The notes beneath the pieces were generated by a model. The model was not told the origin of the DNA, did not search any database, and was given only the letters and a program-made list of their open reading frames with translations. A stretch of 64,000 nt of DNA from Oegoconia quadripuncta (lineage: Eukaryota; Arthropoda; Insecta; Lepidoptera; Autostichidae): contig OX438747.1 in the NCBI GenBank assembly GCA_949316235.1, forward strand, positions 5,146,501-5,210,500, read 5' to 3'. Position 1 is the stretch's first letter. Every line of letters starts with the position of its first letter. Position numbers and translations under genes: made by a program. Positions 1 to 10,335 of the stretch are shown in pieces.

Positions 1-225
1 CGCTAGGGACATAAGTTACGTATACATGTGTATCCGAATTAAGCGTATCACATACGGCGCAGATATTATTTTACGTTATTGCTTGCTCGCTTATATCAAC
101 TGACAGCTAAACATACGAATATACCTACGCCAGATATGTCGTAATATGTCAAAAGCTATCTTAAGATCAGAGGCTCTCTTTTTCATATAGCTCTGTGAAA
201 AGACAGGGACAAATATATAAAATTA

Positions 226-542
226 TGCCGCCAAACAGCAATGTTACTAGCATTGTTGTGTTCCGGTTGTCAGAGATAAGATAGCCAGTTCCCCAAATAT
301 TTAGGTTTCCGGGTCAGTATACGCTTCCACCTTCGGCCTCATCTTCAGTTAACATCAGCAGCAATGTTCTGCTTGGCGGCAGATTAGATATAGATAAGAT
401 GATGGTAGCTAGCCAGGCGGACATTTAAAATGCCCTACCACCAACCAAACCGAGTACTTAAACATGTGCTCCGCTGGGGATCGAATCCGCGACTTCCGAA
501 TCGTAAACCCAATGTTGTTTACATTGAGCCGCGGAGGCGGTT
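226..542. mobile_element. SINE-1, two partial copies joined head-to-head
   Basis: Positions 226-358 are the body and tail of SINE-1 on the plus strand (GCAATGTTACTAGCATTG, then TTCCGGTTGTCAGAG, then AACATCAG). Positions 357-542 are the body and head of the same family on the minus strand, ending in the complement of the tRNA-like head. The junction lies at a short shared CAG. The plus piece lacks its tRNA head and the minus piece lacks its tail, so neither is complete. The minus piece has a B-box-like GGATTCGATCC. Family assignment is firm because more than ten relatives occur in the window; the joining mechanism is inference. Confidence 0.85.
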
Positions 543-545
543 AAA

Positions 546-1290
546 AACGTGCTGATGATGATGTTAGGGTTCACCATTGAAATTCTTGATCACTCTTTTA
601 TGAACCCCGTTAACATCAGATTCTGTAAGTATAGACTGATATAGATCACATAAAGAATTTAACAAGGTTCCAGAAAGTTTTCAAAGGCCGTACGACTCAA
701 TGACAAAAACAAATCGCACAATTTGAGGTACACCATTTTCTAAAACCAGGATGTAACGTGACAATGGGAGTTCACGCGAATGCGCAAAAACTCACGCTTT
801 CGACTTCCTTAGACAGCCGACATCTAGATCTGTCTAGTGTCGTGAGAGCACGGACACACGCGGAGTGTCGTGAGAGAAAACGTCGTTGAGATTATTGAAG
901 AATTCGCGCTGTTGTCTTAGATTGTGGTGTAAGGAGAAGCGACTAGCGATATAGAATTGTTTTACCAGTGGCGTTTTACCTCACTACTCTGTGACTGTGA
1001 AAATTAGCTATTAATTGAGAAAAATACAACTCCAAAATAATAACTTACTCGTATAGCGATCGTCGCAACTGTTTAGAATATTTTGCTGTTCATACAGTAT
1101 GAATCAGCTGTCTTGACAATGCATTTTGATTAAAACTTACAATTACCCTAGGTAGGCACTGCCTTTCTGCCTGTATGGAGGGCACGCCACTATTTTAACA
1201 AGCACTCAAATACTCTATATTGGACAATTAATAGAACTTACATAAATAAATACATAAGTACATCATCAATCGTAGAAAGAAGCGTTATCG
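546..1290. other. Unassigned stretch, no gene seen
   Basis: No long open frame and no recognised repeat. The segment 750-960 is less AT-rich and contains TGTCGTGAGAG twice about 30 bases apart; nothing supports a promoter or exon call. Confidence 0.4.
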
Positions 1291-1299
1291 CCAGGTATT

Positions 1300-1441
1300 G
1301 TCGCAGCTCACGGAAATCTTTTGTATTGTTCCTCTTAAAACTTTTTCAATTTGTAGGACATGGCAGTGATGTGGTCTTTTATTTGGCCTCCTGTAGGTAA
1401 TGATTGGTTTAGCTCTTCCTCTCTTTCCTTCTAATTTCACT
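1300..1441 (-). mobile_element. RTE-like LINE, C-terminal remnant
   Basis: The complement can be read as an open stretch that includes KLEGKRGRAKPIITYR. This resembles the EGK-x-GRGRPR basic motif near the C-terminus of lepidopteran RTE-like reverse transcriptases, which is better preserved at 8795-9165. Both lie on the minus strand and share the CCTCTCTTTCCTTC pattern. No reverse transcriptase catalytic motif remains. Assignment rests on this one motif. Confidence 0.45.
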
Positions 1442-2250
1442 TCAATAAAATTACAAAAGAAAAACTATGCCACACCGAACCAAGTAAAACCTTAAAAATA
1501 ACGTTAACGTTATAATTACTCTATGATTAAAATTGTAATCATAAAGTAATTATACAGGACTTGCTCCAAGAAAGGCGCCGTATTGTGATGTTTAGATGGT
1601 GCTTAAAGCAAATTAAATTTATGGAAAATTGCTTGTGTAAGTATTCACAATCACAAACTACTTATACCTACATATACATGGAGGAACATTACATACCTAA
1701 TTGAAAATGCTGCAATACTTTTAAAACAAACACAAAACTGAAAATAGTAGAAACAATCTGTAGAATCTAGAATACTTTTGAGTACAGATAGACTTGAATA
1801 TTACCTGGATGACTTTCTTCCTCGGTCTCATCTTCACTTAACATCATCATCATGGTTCTAGACCGTACAAAATCGCTATATTTTCCCAGAGAACTTTCCA
1901 AAGGCAGAGACATATCGGAATTAAAGTCGTATTGTAAAGTGATCCTAGCGGTTACTTAGTTCTTGTTTAATAGTTCTTCTACTGCCTTAGACGATATTTG
2001 TAAAAGGAAAGAATGCGAGTGTCTTACGTTATGTCAAACTTGTAAAGTAAATCCGCTGTCGTTCATGCTTCACACGCTCAATGTAATTGTCGGGAAACAA
2101 CGCGTCACTTCCTAGCTTTCAAATGCTTTTCAAACGATGTGCATAACTCTGAAAGTGAACGCGGCGGTGATGATACAGATTGGTTGGAGTATTGCAATCG
2201 TGAAATTACAGTCTGTATATTATTTAAGACAAGATAAACTTAAGGATTCA
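1442..2250. other. Unassigned stretch with one SINE-1-like scrap
   Basis: Mostly unique AT-rich DNA. At about 1824-1853 the words CTCGGTCTCATCTTCACTTA match the SINE-1 tail region, too short to call a copy. No exon or RNA gene is visible. Confidence 0.35.
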
Positions 2251-2254
2251 CATA

Positions 2255-2330
2255 AAAAGGAGAATCAAATCAAATCAAAAATATTTCATTCAATGTAGGA
2301 TAGAAAAATATCACTTATTGAAGGTCAACG
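2255..2330 (-). repeat. Retroposon 3' end, family W
   Basis: AATCAAATCAAATC repeats are followed by AAAAATATTTCATTCAATG and a segment matching, in reverse orientation, 16075-16160. Short tandem words next to AATATTT-type sequence are typical 3' ends of non-LTR elements. No coding part remains. Confidence 0.5.
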
Positions 2331-2486
2331 TGTTATTTTTTTAAACTACATCGCTTCACAAGATGCTATGGAGGAGATACATAAGTACAGGGCTTCACCT
2401 CGGATGTGAAGCACTCATGGCGCAGTCGTAGCGAAGTTAAGCAATGTTTGGTCTTCGATGATTGATTACATTACATTGATACGACA

Positions 2487-2640
2487 TTGGAACCTTCAAG
2501 AAACGAGCCTACACCTTCCTCAAAGACCGGCAACGCATCTGTGACCCTTTTGGTGTTGCGGGTGTCCATGGGCGGCGGTGATTGCTTTCCATCAGGTGAC
2601 CCGCATGCTCGTTTGCCGCCCTCTCATATAAAAAAAAAAT
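2487..2640 (+). mobile_element. Non-LTR retroposon 3' end, family F
   Basis: A GC-richer block (GGGCGGCGGTGATTGC, CATCAGGTGACCCGCATG, TTTGCCGCCCTCTCATAT) ends in an A tract. Its reverse complement recurs at 52046-52215 with high identity. I recognise it as a common moth and butterfly dispersed repeat. The 88-codon minus-strand open frame over it is an accident of its composition. Confidence 0.7.
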
Positions 2641-3506
2641 TAGTGACATTTTTCTAAAAAGGAGGAGGATCTCATTTCGTCTCGATTTTCTTTTGAAGAT
2701 CTGACGATGCACTCCTGAGATAGAGAATGAAACCTTCCTAGAGTTGGTGGTTTTGTAAATTTTTTGGCGGTTCAATTATTACCTATAAAAGAGTATCGGT
2801 GCTTCAGAGGATTAAATGCGCTCTGAATTATAATAACAGAAAGAAGAGCCCGATTAACGCAGCCAGTTTCCATACAAATTAACCACGTTTAAGCTTTAAT
2901 CCATGTAAAAACTTCTAGTATTTGACTCCGATTCCTGAAAAAAAATTTATAATCTAACACCGCACAACCTGCCTTTTCAAATACATTGTTGGTTGTCTGG
3001 ATAACATGTTTGATATACATTACATATTTCGTACTGTGTGTGTACTAACACAGAATACACAATAGTATAGTAACGGACAGTGAGTGTCTGAATAATATTG
3101 GTAGAAATAATACCTCAAACTAAGTAAGAAAGCTAAGACATTGAACTTAGTAATAAATTCTAAGAGATCTAACTGTCTCACTGTTCAGTGGACGGTTCAC
3201 AAAATAAAAAGAAAACGCAGTTTCTATCTATTCATGGAGCTCAGTTTTATTATTTTTACTGTCGCCTTGCAAACTTAAAGAGCGATCCGGACCGAAGGGT
3301 GGTGGTCCGTAGGAAATTGTTACTACAGTACAATTTAATCTTGAGTCAACATTTTCAAAATGTAGTTGTTTTGAAGTTTAAGAACTTTCTTTGGAATGAT
3401 GGTTAATACATAATATTCGAAATATATTCATTTATTACAAGTATGTATATGAAGTGACACACTGAAAGTATTACGTAACTCATAAATATAGGTAACAGTT
3501 TATAAG
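2641..3506. other. Unassigned stretch
   Basis: Contains AAAAAGGAGGAGG at about 2656, a word also seen at the start of the repeat before the 48.6-kb tandem array, and at 2955-2990 a scrap related to the TTGTATTG-tailed retroposon family (ACCGCACAACCTGCC). The short open frame at 3188-3406 has no recognisable domain. Confidence 0.35.
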
Positions 3507-3731
3507 TCATCGTTATCATCAGCCCGTAAACATCCTACTGCGGGGATATAAGCCTTCCCTCGTATATGAGGAAGTATGGGCCATAGTCCACCACCATGCG
3601 GGTTATGTACTTCACATGCGATGTTTAACTAATTAAATTTGAAAACTCATTGGTACATGGCATGCTTGGGAATCGAACCCGGACCTCCTAAATTGGGAGA
3701 CCGCGTCTTAACTGCTGAGCCACCGACGCTC
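3507..3731 (-). mobile_element. SINE-4, internally deleted
   Basis: On the minus strand it begins AGCGTCGGTGGCTCAGCAG, has a B-box-like GGTTCGATTCC, and ends ATGTTTACGGGCTGATGATA. Compared with 12374-12676 it lacks about 80 bases in the middle, including the GTGAGGAAACCTGCATGCC block. Head and tail are intact. Confidence 0.85.
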
Positions 3732-3822
3732 TATATTAGTGAATTAGTATATTTGTTTTCTTTATAAATGACAAATAAAATAAAATATTATAAAACTGAA
3801 CTACTTAATTACAGATTTTTTT

Positions 3823-4053
3823 AACCGCCTCTGTGGCTCAATGTAAACAACATAGGTTTTACGAATCCGAAGTCGCGGGTACGATCCCGGCAGGGTATAC
3901 GTTTAGTCGATTACTAAACATGTTTGGTTGGGTCGTAGGGCGTTTTAAATGTCCGCCTGGCTAGCTATCACCATCTGATCTAAGTCTGCTGCCATCAGCA
4001 ATGTTAATAGCATTGTTGTGTTCCGGTTGTCAGAGACAAGATAGCCAGTCCCT
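3823..4053 (+). mobile_element. SINE-1, 3' truncated
   Basis: Starts AACCGCCTCTGTGGCTCAAT and carries a changed B-box region (GGTACGATCCC). The body continues through GTCCGCCTGGCTAGC and CAATGTTAATAGCATTG and stops at GCCAGTCCC, without the GTGCATAAAA tail. The mutated B box suggests weak or no RNA polymerase III activity. Confidence 0.85.
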
Positions 4054-4242
4054 TCTGAATGCCATGGACTTAGAATATCGACACCGAATGCTAGATATAT
4101 ATAGATAGCTAGATATATAGAAAAAAACATAGGAACTTTAATTTATTTTTCTCCATATCACCCACAGGACGTCCACTGCTGAACATAGGCCTACAGCAGA
4201 GATAACGCACATCACGCTTGTATGTCCACTCCAATTCGTCTA

Positions 4243-4400
4243 CAATACAATACAATATAATGCAATGCAATGCAATGCAATGCAATACAATGCAATGCAA
4301 TGCAATGCAATCCAATACATTACAATACAATACATTTTCAGAAAAGTGGTAAGAATAGAATGTACAATTTGGCGACCTACCCCTACCCCAACGGCAACAA
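4243..4400 (-). repeat. TTGTATTG-tailed retroposon end with expanded pentanucleotide tract
   Basis: An interrupted tract of ATGCA and ATACA units (about 4243-4345) abuts CAGAAAAGTGGTAAGAATAG. The same word occurs at 59946 on the minus strand and, as complement, at 32990. In the relatives the tail is a short TTGTA/TTGTATTG run, so this copy has an expanded tail with mixed units. Overlapping short open frames on both strands are repeat artefacts. Confidence 0.7.
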
Positions 4401-5100
4401 GGCCTATACGCGTGGCCGCGTTCTAGTCCCCAAGAATTTGATGTTTTTGCCAGGAGACCCTTATTATCATTAGTTCTACTGCATAACCATTTCATCTTTC
4501 TAATTATATGGGCTATGACGAAAATCTTTGTTCTTCGATAAATTAATTATTCTGAACCTGGCCTTTAATTTATAACCGTTCGTTAATGCCCATGGGTCTG
4601 CACCATTATATGAGGCTACCATGAATCATGCATGGCAGGAGGGCGCCTTGAATTACCTTTGACTTTTAACTATAGCTACCTATGTCCTATTAGTATAAGA
4701 ATGGGCCATTACTGCAGTCGTAGCAGTAAACGTCATTAGTAAACACAATTACAGGATCGATCGTTACATGACCCAGTTAACGATACAGCAATATATACGT
4801 TAATAGTTAAAGAATAGGGAGGCAAACTACCTCATCTGCTGCTAGATGTGGCCATTTGCCGCATATTTTGAAGTTAAAAGCTGCTTTATTTCTCAGGGCC
4901 GCCGCTGAGGAAGCCCAGCTACTCAAGCGCCGCTAATTCTCTTCACTCGGTAACCATGAGTTTGTGGGGCTTGCTGTAGAGACTATATGGGCCCGTGGTC
5001 ATCGGACACACAAAAATTCCTTCACGATCTCTCAACCAGATAGGTTAGTGCCTAAACCTAAGTGACTAACCTCGTGTGACCTACGGCCTTAGCGGCGAAT
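4401..5100. other. Unassigned stretch
   Basis: No repeat or gene recognised. The segment 4890-5100 is less AT-rich than its surroundings but has frequent stops in all frames read. Confidence 0.35.
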
Positions 5101-5103
5101 GAA

Positions 5104-5285
5104 TGACAGTCTTGAGTTTCGTTTATTAATACATGAAACTCGGCGCACGTCTCAAGTGAGTACTGCTTGAGTATGCACGCGCGTTTCAGGTCTCAAGTAA
5201 GGTTTATTAATCAACACGTTTACTTGAGACCGGTTACAAAACTATTCTCAATCTTGAGAACGGTTTATTAATAGGGGCCTTAGTC
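5104..5285. repeat. Hairpin-rich repeat with TTTATTAAT and CTTGAG words
   Basis: TTTATTAAT occurs three times (near 5124, 5202, 5265), each next to a CTTGAG or CTCAAG word. GGTCTCAAGTAA at 5189-5200 pairs perfectly with TTACTTGAGACC at 5220-5231, giving a 12-bp stem. TGAAACTCGGCGCACG and CACGCGCGTTTCA form a second, outer imperfect stem. It looks like a small foldback element, but no sister copy lies in the window. Confidence 0.45.
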
Positions 5286-5488
5286 TAGCTGTTCAGGGAG
5301 GTAACGCGGCAAGTGTGTTAGGGTCCATGCCCCAAACGGGAGGTCTGGATGCGTGTCCGTTCTTTAGTTTAGCTTTAGTTTTATTGCTTTGTATTTAAAC
5401 TTTATATGTGTATTATGAAGATACTATGTTGTAATTGATGATTAAGTAAATATAGCATTCTTGATAATATATAATCGGGCCCAATAAA

Positions 5489-5911
5489 ATATTGCGTCTT
5501 TACCTATCAAATTGGAGTTTTTTTCTTCGTTAATCATATGTAGATACCAATTCCTGCGATTTTGAAAGCAATATCCAAATTTGTTTTTTATTTGGAAAAT
5601 GGAATATTATTTCAAGGTTTCATATGAAATATTTTTTAATTTCTGGGCTAAATCACATAATAAAAAAAAATTGAACAGAGCTCTTTTCATGTGATTCCCA
5701 TAATCATTTCTTAGATTCGCTGAAACTTTTATAAAGCGGTTACTTTTAAAAATTAACGCTGCCTATACTTAACTTAATGTTTACACACAAAGTTTAGCTA
5801 AATTTGGATTTGCCGTTCCCAAAAAAAAATCAAAAATGTTTGTATGGAGAAAACAGTCTTAATGAAATTCTTCATACAAAACGCCAATTTCATAGGCAAG
5901 GACCTAATATA
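5489..5911 (-). mobile_element. TIR element G, copy 1
   Basis: About 420 bp with imperfect terminal inverted repeats (TCTTTACCTATCAAATTGG at left, CCAATTTCATAGGCAAGGAC at right). The whole sequence matches 34517-34932 and 35688-36121 in opposite orientation. There is no coding capacity. This is a non-autonomous DNA element; I cannot fix its superfamily because target-site duplications are not clear. Confidence 0.75.
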
Positions 5912-7014
5912 TTAATTTGATCTTTATTACCATTGTCACAAATTAGCTATTTGCAAATTCTAGGTTTCGATAGAATGTCAAAGGAAAAGTCATTGTCAAG
6001 TAGAATACCTACCCAATAGTAATGAGACTATTATCGATTATGTTGTTATACTATTGAAATACATAAAAGCATAATAGTTCAATAGCTATTTGATAAACAA
6101 TCAATGGAAAGCCAATGGTATTTATAGAAACAACGTCACTACGTAATACGTGTTACTACACGTACTAGTGCGGTTCTAATCTTTGATCACTTTCATTCAT
6201 CACTAGAACTATTTTCTTTTACAAGGCAAGGTGACGGTAATCTGAGAGCAGTCTGCTTAAGTCTGAGTAAGCCCTACCGATCTCTTTATCGTCAAATCAA
6301 ATCCATCGCTGAATATAAGCCTCTACCCACGGAAGGATTTTCGGTAATCGCTATGATTACAGATTTTTTGGAGGTTGAAGATTCAAAATTCAAAAAAGTT
6401 TTTTGACTTTTACTTCATGGAATAGAATGAAAAATGAACCAATTTTATTGATCTTGAAAAACCGAATCTGCTTAGACAAATGGACCATGAGCTTGACGCC
6501 CACAGACAGCTAAAACCACATACATAATCTTATTATCTAGATTATAGTAACGTGCACCTGTATTAAAAGTAAAAATATTCACATGCACGATTCTACTCAG
6601 CCTAAGGCGGTTGAAGGTCATGAGAACGGGCCTACTTCAGACTACTCCCACAATATCCTATTGTTAGAAGCAACAATGGATTAGCTTCTGTTGGAGTTGG
6701 AGCTTAATATTTGGATTTCGAAATGCTATTTGCATTAGGCAGATGCTCAGATAGTCGATAAATCAATTGCCGCAAATTTTGCAATCTGCTAATCTACGTG
6801 CAATAATGTTATTCGATATTACCTAATTTTATTAACAGCATATCGACTTATTTATGCGTGTCAGTTCATGCAATAGACATATTAATGATTTCTGCGGATT
6901 ACAGAAGGGGCAAGGAAGGTGCAAATGTTGACTATTGTCACTTAAAAAAAACATACAACCAGCAGCATTGAGAATTACCTCCTTTTTTTTGTAGTCAACC
7001 GACATTTCATACAG
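5912..7014. other. Unassigned AT-rich stretch
   Basis: No gene or firm repeat. GAATTACCTCCTTTTTTTTG near 6971 resembles, reversed, the AAAGGAGG word of other repeats in the window. Confidence 0.35.
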
Positions 7015-7285
7015 ACCTTCAAATTTAAATTTTTTTGAACGAATAAACTAATTCTAATTAAATTTTATATGCATAAATCACGTATATAAGTCTAAAAACT
7101 TAGTAGAGAATATTTCCGAAATTTTGAAACTAGATTAGGGCGATTTAATTTTCTATAGTAACAGAGAAAATGCAATATATTTTTGAAATATTGTTTTCCA
7201 CTCACTTTTTACTCACTCTACATATCCTGCTTATAAGTATAAAATTCCGCTAGAATCTCATTCATTTCGTTTAGACAGATTCTAA
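7015..7285 (-). repeat. Foldback element I, copy 1
   Basis: Its complement matches 37612-37905 over its length, including ATATTGCATTTTCTCTGTTA. In both copies the two ends are imperfect inverted arms (AATAAACTAATTCTAATT against CGCTAGAATCTCATTCATTT). No open frame. It is probably a non-autonomous DNA element of about 270 bp. Confidence 0.55.
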
Positions 7286-7327
7286 AGTTTGTATGAAATG
7301 CCGTGTGGGATATACTCTCTTAATAAG

Positions 7328-7750
7328 GAGAGATTGGTGTCGATTCGGATTTACACCAATTAAACTAAACTAAACTTGGTAAACTTTTTTGGTTGGTGGT
7401 AGGGCATTTTAAAAATCTCCGCCTGGCTAGCTACCACCGTCTTATCTAAATCTGCCGCCAAGCAGCAATGTTAATAGCATTGTTGTGTTCCGGTTGTCAG
7501 AGATAAGATAGCCAGTCCCCCAAATGTGTTGGGGTTTCCGGGTCAGTACGCTTCCACCTTCGGCCTCATCTTCACTTAACATCAGGTGATTGAGGTCAAG
7601 TACGAACCCATCGTGCATAAAAAATAAAATTAAAACCAGTTTTAGAGTAGTACTGTCTCTTTCTCCCTGGAAGAGTACGATGCGACGGCACCACTCCAAA
7701 ACTGGTTTTAGTTTAGTTGGTGTACATCCGAATCGCCACCATTGTCTCTA
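7328..7750. mobile_element. TIR element N, split by SINE-1
   Basis: Left arm 7328-7372 (GATTGGTGTCGATTCGGATT) and right arm 7631-7750 (ACTGGTTTTAGTTTAGTTGG, ACATCCGAATCGCCACCATT) are inverted repeats of each other and match the undivided copy at 15188-15324. Between them sits a plus-strand SINE-1. The inner hairpin pairs AAAACCAGTTTTAGAG with CTCCAAAACTGGTTTT. It has no coding part. Confidence 0.8.
7386..7629 (+). mobile_element. SINE-1, 5' truncated, nested in element N
   Basis: Begins at GGTTGGTGGTAGGGCATTTT without the tRNA head and continues through the full tail ACCCATCGTGCATAAAA. It separates the two arms of element N, so it is younger than that element. The minus-strand open frame at 7442-7699 spans the SINE and part of N and is not a gene. 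Confidence 0.85.
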
Positions 7751-8127
7751 TAGTCATTAAAAATAATACACAAATTGAAAGCCCGTTTCTAGCTCTAGTT
7801 CAACTGACTTAATCAACTTTCCACCGTCTGTTTTCTATTGGACAGGAAATAGGTCAAGCGTAAGCAAAATCTTCCATAAAAACATTAGCACCAACAAAAG
7901 AAAAACGATACCTACCTGCAATAAAGTACAGTCCATAAAACTGATAAACATTTGACGTGGCGTTTATTTATTTACTGGATTTCTGTGGGCCGTGTCCAGT
8001 CCTGTCTCAGATCTTTCCGTGGATCTTTGGTCATCATTAAACAGATTGTAAATTAAAAATTTCTTATTTTTTTTCAACACAAATGACGCTTTACAAAGTG
8101 ATTTTATGACTAGGTTAGTCCTAAAGT
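7751..8127. other. Unassigned stretch
   Basis: AT-rich, no gene, RNA or repeat recognised. Confidence 0.4.
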
Positions 8128-8300
8128 GTTCTATGTATTATAGAACACATTTGTGGGAAAACTGGTGCCTGAAAAGGAAGAACCAGAATTACAGGTCACC
8201 AGACCCCCCAGCAGACATAGAGTATTAGAGCAGAGATTATGGTGATTGAGGAAGAAACACTTAAGGAAAGAAACAAACGAGAAGGAAACCACGAAACATA
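8128..8300 (+). repeat. Dispersed repeat T, copy 1
   Basis: TTCTATGTATTATAGAACAC, GGAAGAACCAGAATTACAGG and TCACCAGACCCCCCAGC recur in reverse orientation at 33130-33303. No coding part is evident; the small open frames on both strands do not extend into the second copy. Confidence 0.6.
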
Positions 8301-8454
8301 AGACCTGGAGTGGAGTTGTAGTGTTGTGCACTGTTTTTAACCCCCGACGAAAAACGATGGGTGTTATGTGTTTGTTGGCGTTATGTGTTTATGTATGCCC
8401 AGTCTCTGTCCGCAAGCAGATTGTAAATCGTTGTTATATTAAAAGTCAGATGCA

Positions 8455-8560
8455 CTATTTTAGGATTCCGTAGTCAATTTTTATAGTTTCACCTTGTCCG
8501 TCTGTCTGAGGCTTAGCTCAGAGACTAGTAAAAGCTGTAATTTGGATGGGTTACTTAAAT
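8455..8560 (+). repeat. Dispersed repeat M, copy 1
   Basis: Contains TTTTAGGATTCCGTAGTCAA and CACCTTGTCCGTCTGTCTGA. Reverse-oriented relatives occur at 51393-51478 and 59105-59215. I know the GGTTCCGTAG plus GTCCGTCTGTCTG combination as a widespread lepidopteran repeat. Confidence 0.55.
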
Positions 8561-8697
8561 TCTTGAAAAATATATTTTTTAGGGTACCTAAACAACAATC
8601 TAAGTCCGCATATTGTGAGGGCACACTGCGCGTAGCCCGACAAGCACTTGGCAGGTTTTTTATACATAAATAAACCGATCAACACGTATGTGTTGCA

Positions 8698-8764
8698 CGA
8701 CCGGTTGGTGTAGTGGATAGTGATCCTGTCAGCGAAACCAACAGTTGCGGGTTCGAATCGGGCG
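8698..8764 (+). mobile_element. SINE-2 head, 3' truncated
   Basis: Only the tRNA-like head is present: CGACCGGTTGGTGTAGTGGA with an A-box-like region, then the B box GGTTCGAATC. It ends at GGGCGAAA, about 65 bases in. The following TTTTTGAACAGACACTTCC also occurs at 17403, next to no SINE, and so belongs to other DNA. Confidence 0.75.
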
Positions 8765-8794
8765 AAATTTTTGAACAGACACTTCCGAGACGCA

Positions 8795-9165
8795 CGACAT
8801 TCACCTTTTCTTTCACTTGGTCAAAGTAATTACGCCTAGGTCTTCCCCTTCCTCTCTTTCCTTCAATCTTTCCCTCCATTATGTTCTTTAAAAAAATATC
8901 GTGTCGTATCAAGTAACCTATCGTCTTTCCTCTTCGGTTCTCAACTGTGGCTAACAGGCATCTCTTCTCCTTTATCATCATTAACACCTGTTCATTTGTT
9001 CTCTTCTCGGTCCAGCTTATTCCCTCCATTCCTCTCCAGCACCATATCTCGAATGCCTCTAACCTTTCCCTATCCGTTTATGTTAATGTCCATGTCTCAT
9101 AGCCGTGTAAAGCTATACCCCATACATAGCATTTTATCAGCCGCAAACTTGCTTTTTTGCTTATT
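8795..9165 (-). mobile_element. RTE-like LINE, C-terminal coding remnant
   Basis: The minus strand reads, without stop from 9029, WTEKRTNEQVLMMIKEKR, then GRGRPRRNYFDQVKEK. Upstream a further stretch gives CYVWGIALYGYETWTLT with stops around it. This is the end of a reverse transcriptase ORF: the YG-x-ETWT block, the IRHD region and the GRGRPR basic motif. The polymerase core is missing and the copy is truncated at both ends. The class is clear; the exact clade is less so. Confidence 0.8.
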
Positions 9166-10179
9166 TTAGCTTTAAATAGATGTTTTTTGTTGTAAGACTA
9201 GTGATGCAAAATTAACTATTTTTGTATTTGTATGAAGGTCGTGACTTTATGGTATGTATGATTTGCATTCATCCGTCCGTTATTGACCTACACATAAATA
9301 AAGCAATTCAGCCCGCACTAACTGAAAAAGATAATCATCTGCTGAGGAAGTAATAAATTAACAGTGACACAGTCCACCCGTAAACTGTAGTTGTAAAAGC
9401 GTCATTTTTGCACGCATTAAGTTGATTAGTCGATGGTCGAACAGTCGTAATGGCCGACCTATTGCTTTGGTCGATTACGGGGTTAGGTCACCTCGTTTCA
9501 GAATTATTTATTTTTTATAAGCTTTTATTTAACTTGTCTTGTTTATTTTTTGTTTATACGTTCGCCGGGTTATATCGACCTGGTGTTCAATTGAGCTCAA
9601 ATTGTGCTTGTATATACAGAGTGAATTTTTTAAGTAGGCCTGCATGGTCAAATTCTAAACTATCACGAATAGCGAAAAGTACTCAAAAGAGCTTCGGACC
9701 TGATTTTGATGAAAACTAAAACTGCATGATTGGTTTTTTGAAAAATTAATATTCCTAGCCAGGCATCGAACCCGCTGATTTTAAAGTGAAACACACATCC
9801 TGTATTATTACACCATTCGATAGTGTCTCTAATAAGGAACGAATTCTGGGAAGTAATGACATACGGAAAACTTAAGAAAATAGCTGACTTTTTACAAAAA
9901 AAATATATTTTATTTATTTTATGACACCTACCTATTAACGTAGTCTATCCAGTACCCAGGGTCTTGGCTAATTGACAAATGCTTTGCTTCGGTGCAGGAT
10001 TTTCTCAAAGAAAAGCATGTAATGCCTATTGCAAAAAAAAAATACTAATGTTTGGGATTTTATTGTTAATTTTAACGTACAATATTGGCATCTACTCTTT
10101 GTTCAAGCTGGTCTTTTTTTATTAGTTAGTACGGTTTTCTAAAATTGGCATAACTAATGAATTGTGTGGCTAACATTAT
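9166..10179. other. Unassigned stretch with an 89-codon open frame
   Basis: The plus frame at 9450-9719 begins MADLLLWSITGLGHLV and is hydrophobic early on, but has no recognisable domain and ends in low-complexity DNA. TATACAGAGTGAATTTTTTA at 9612 resembles a mariner-type terminus. On the minus strand at about 9760-9815, TGGTGTAATAATACAGG and GGTTCGATGCC look like tRNA A and B boxes, but the arms do not pair well, so this is at most a SINE-head relic. Confidence 0.3.
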
Positions 10180-10335
10180 AAAATAAATAAATATTTCGGA
10201 CACTTACACCAATCATCTAGTCCCAAACTAAGCTTGAGCTATGGATAACAGATAATGGATAAATATACATCAATATTTATATAAACATCCATGACTCGGC
10301 ATTCGGTATTCATCACACAAACATTTACCCCTAAC
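10180..10335 (-). mobile_element. SINE-2, 5' truncated
   Basis: On the minus strand it covers the body and tail (GTTTGTGTGATGAATACC, GTCATGGATGTTTATATAAA, TAGTTTGGGACTAGATGATT) but lacks the tRNA head. It is bounded by AAATAAATAAAT at the tail side. Confidence 0.8.

Noticed and set aside
4109..4495. 128-codon frame
   Set aside because: It reads through the pentanucleotide tract and a retroposon end.
9450..9719. 89-codon frame with hydrophobic start
   Set aside because: No domain, no repeat support and no splice context; likely chance.
9760..9815. tRNA-like A and B boxes
   Set aside because: Stems do not pair properly and no SINE body follows; at most a relic.
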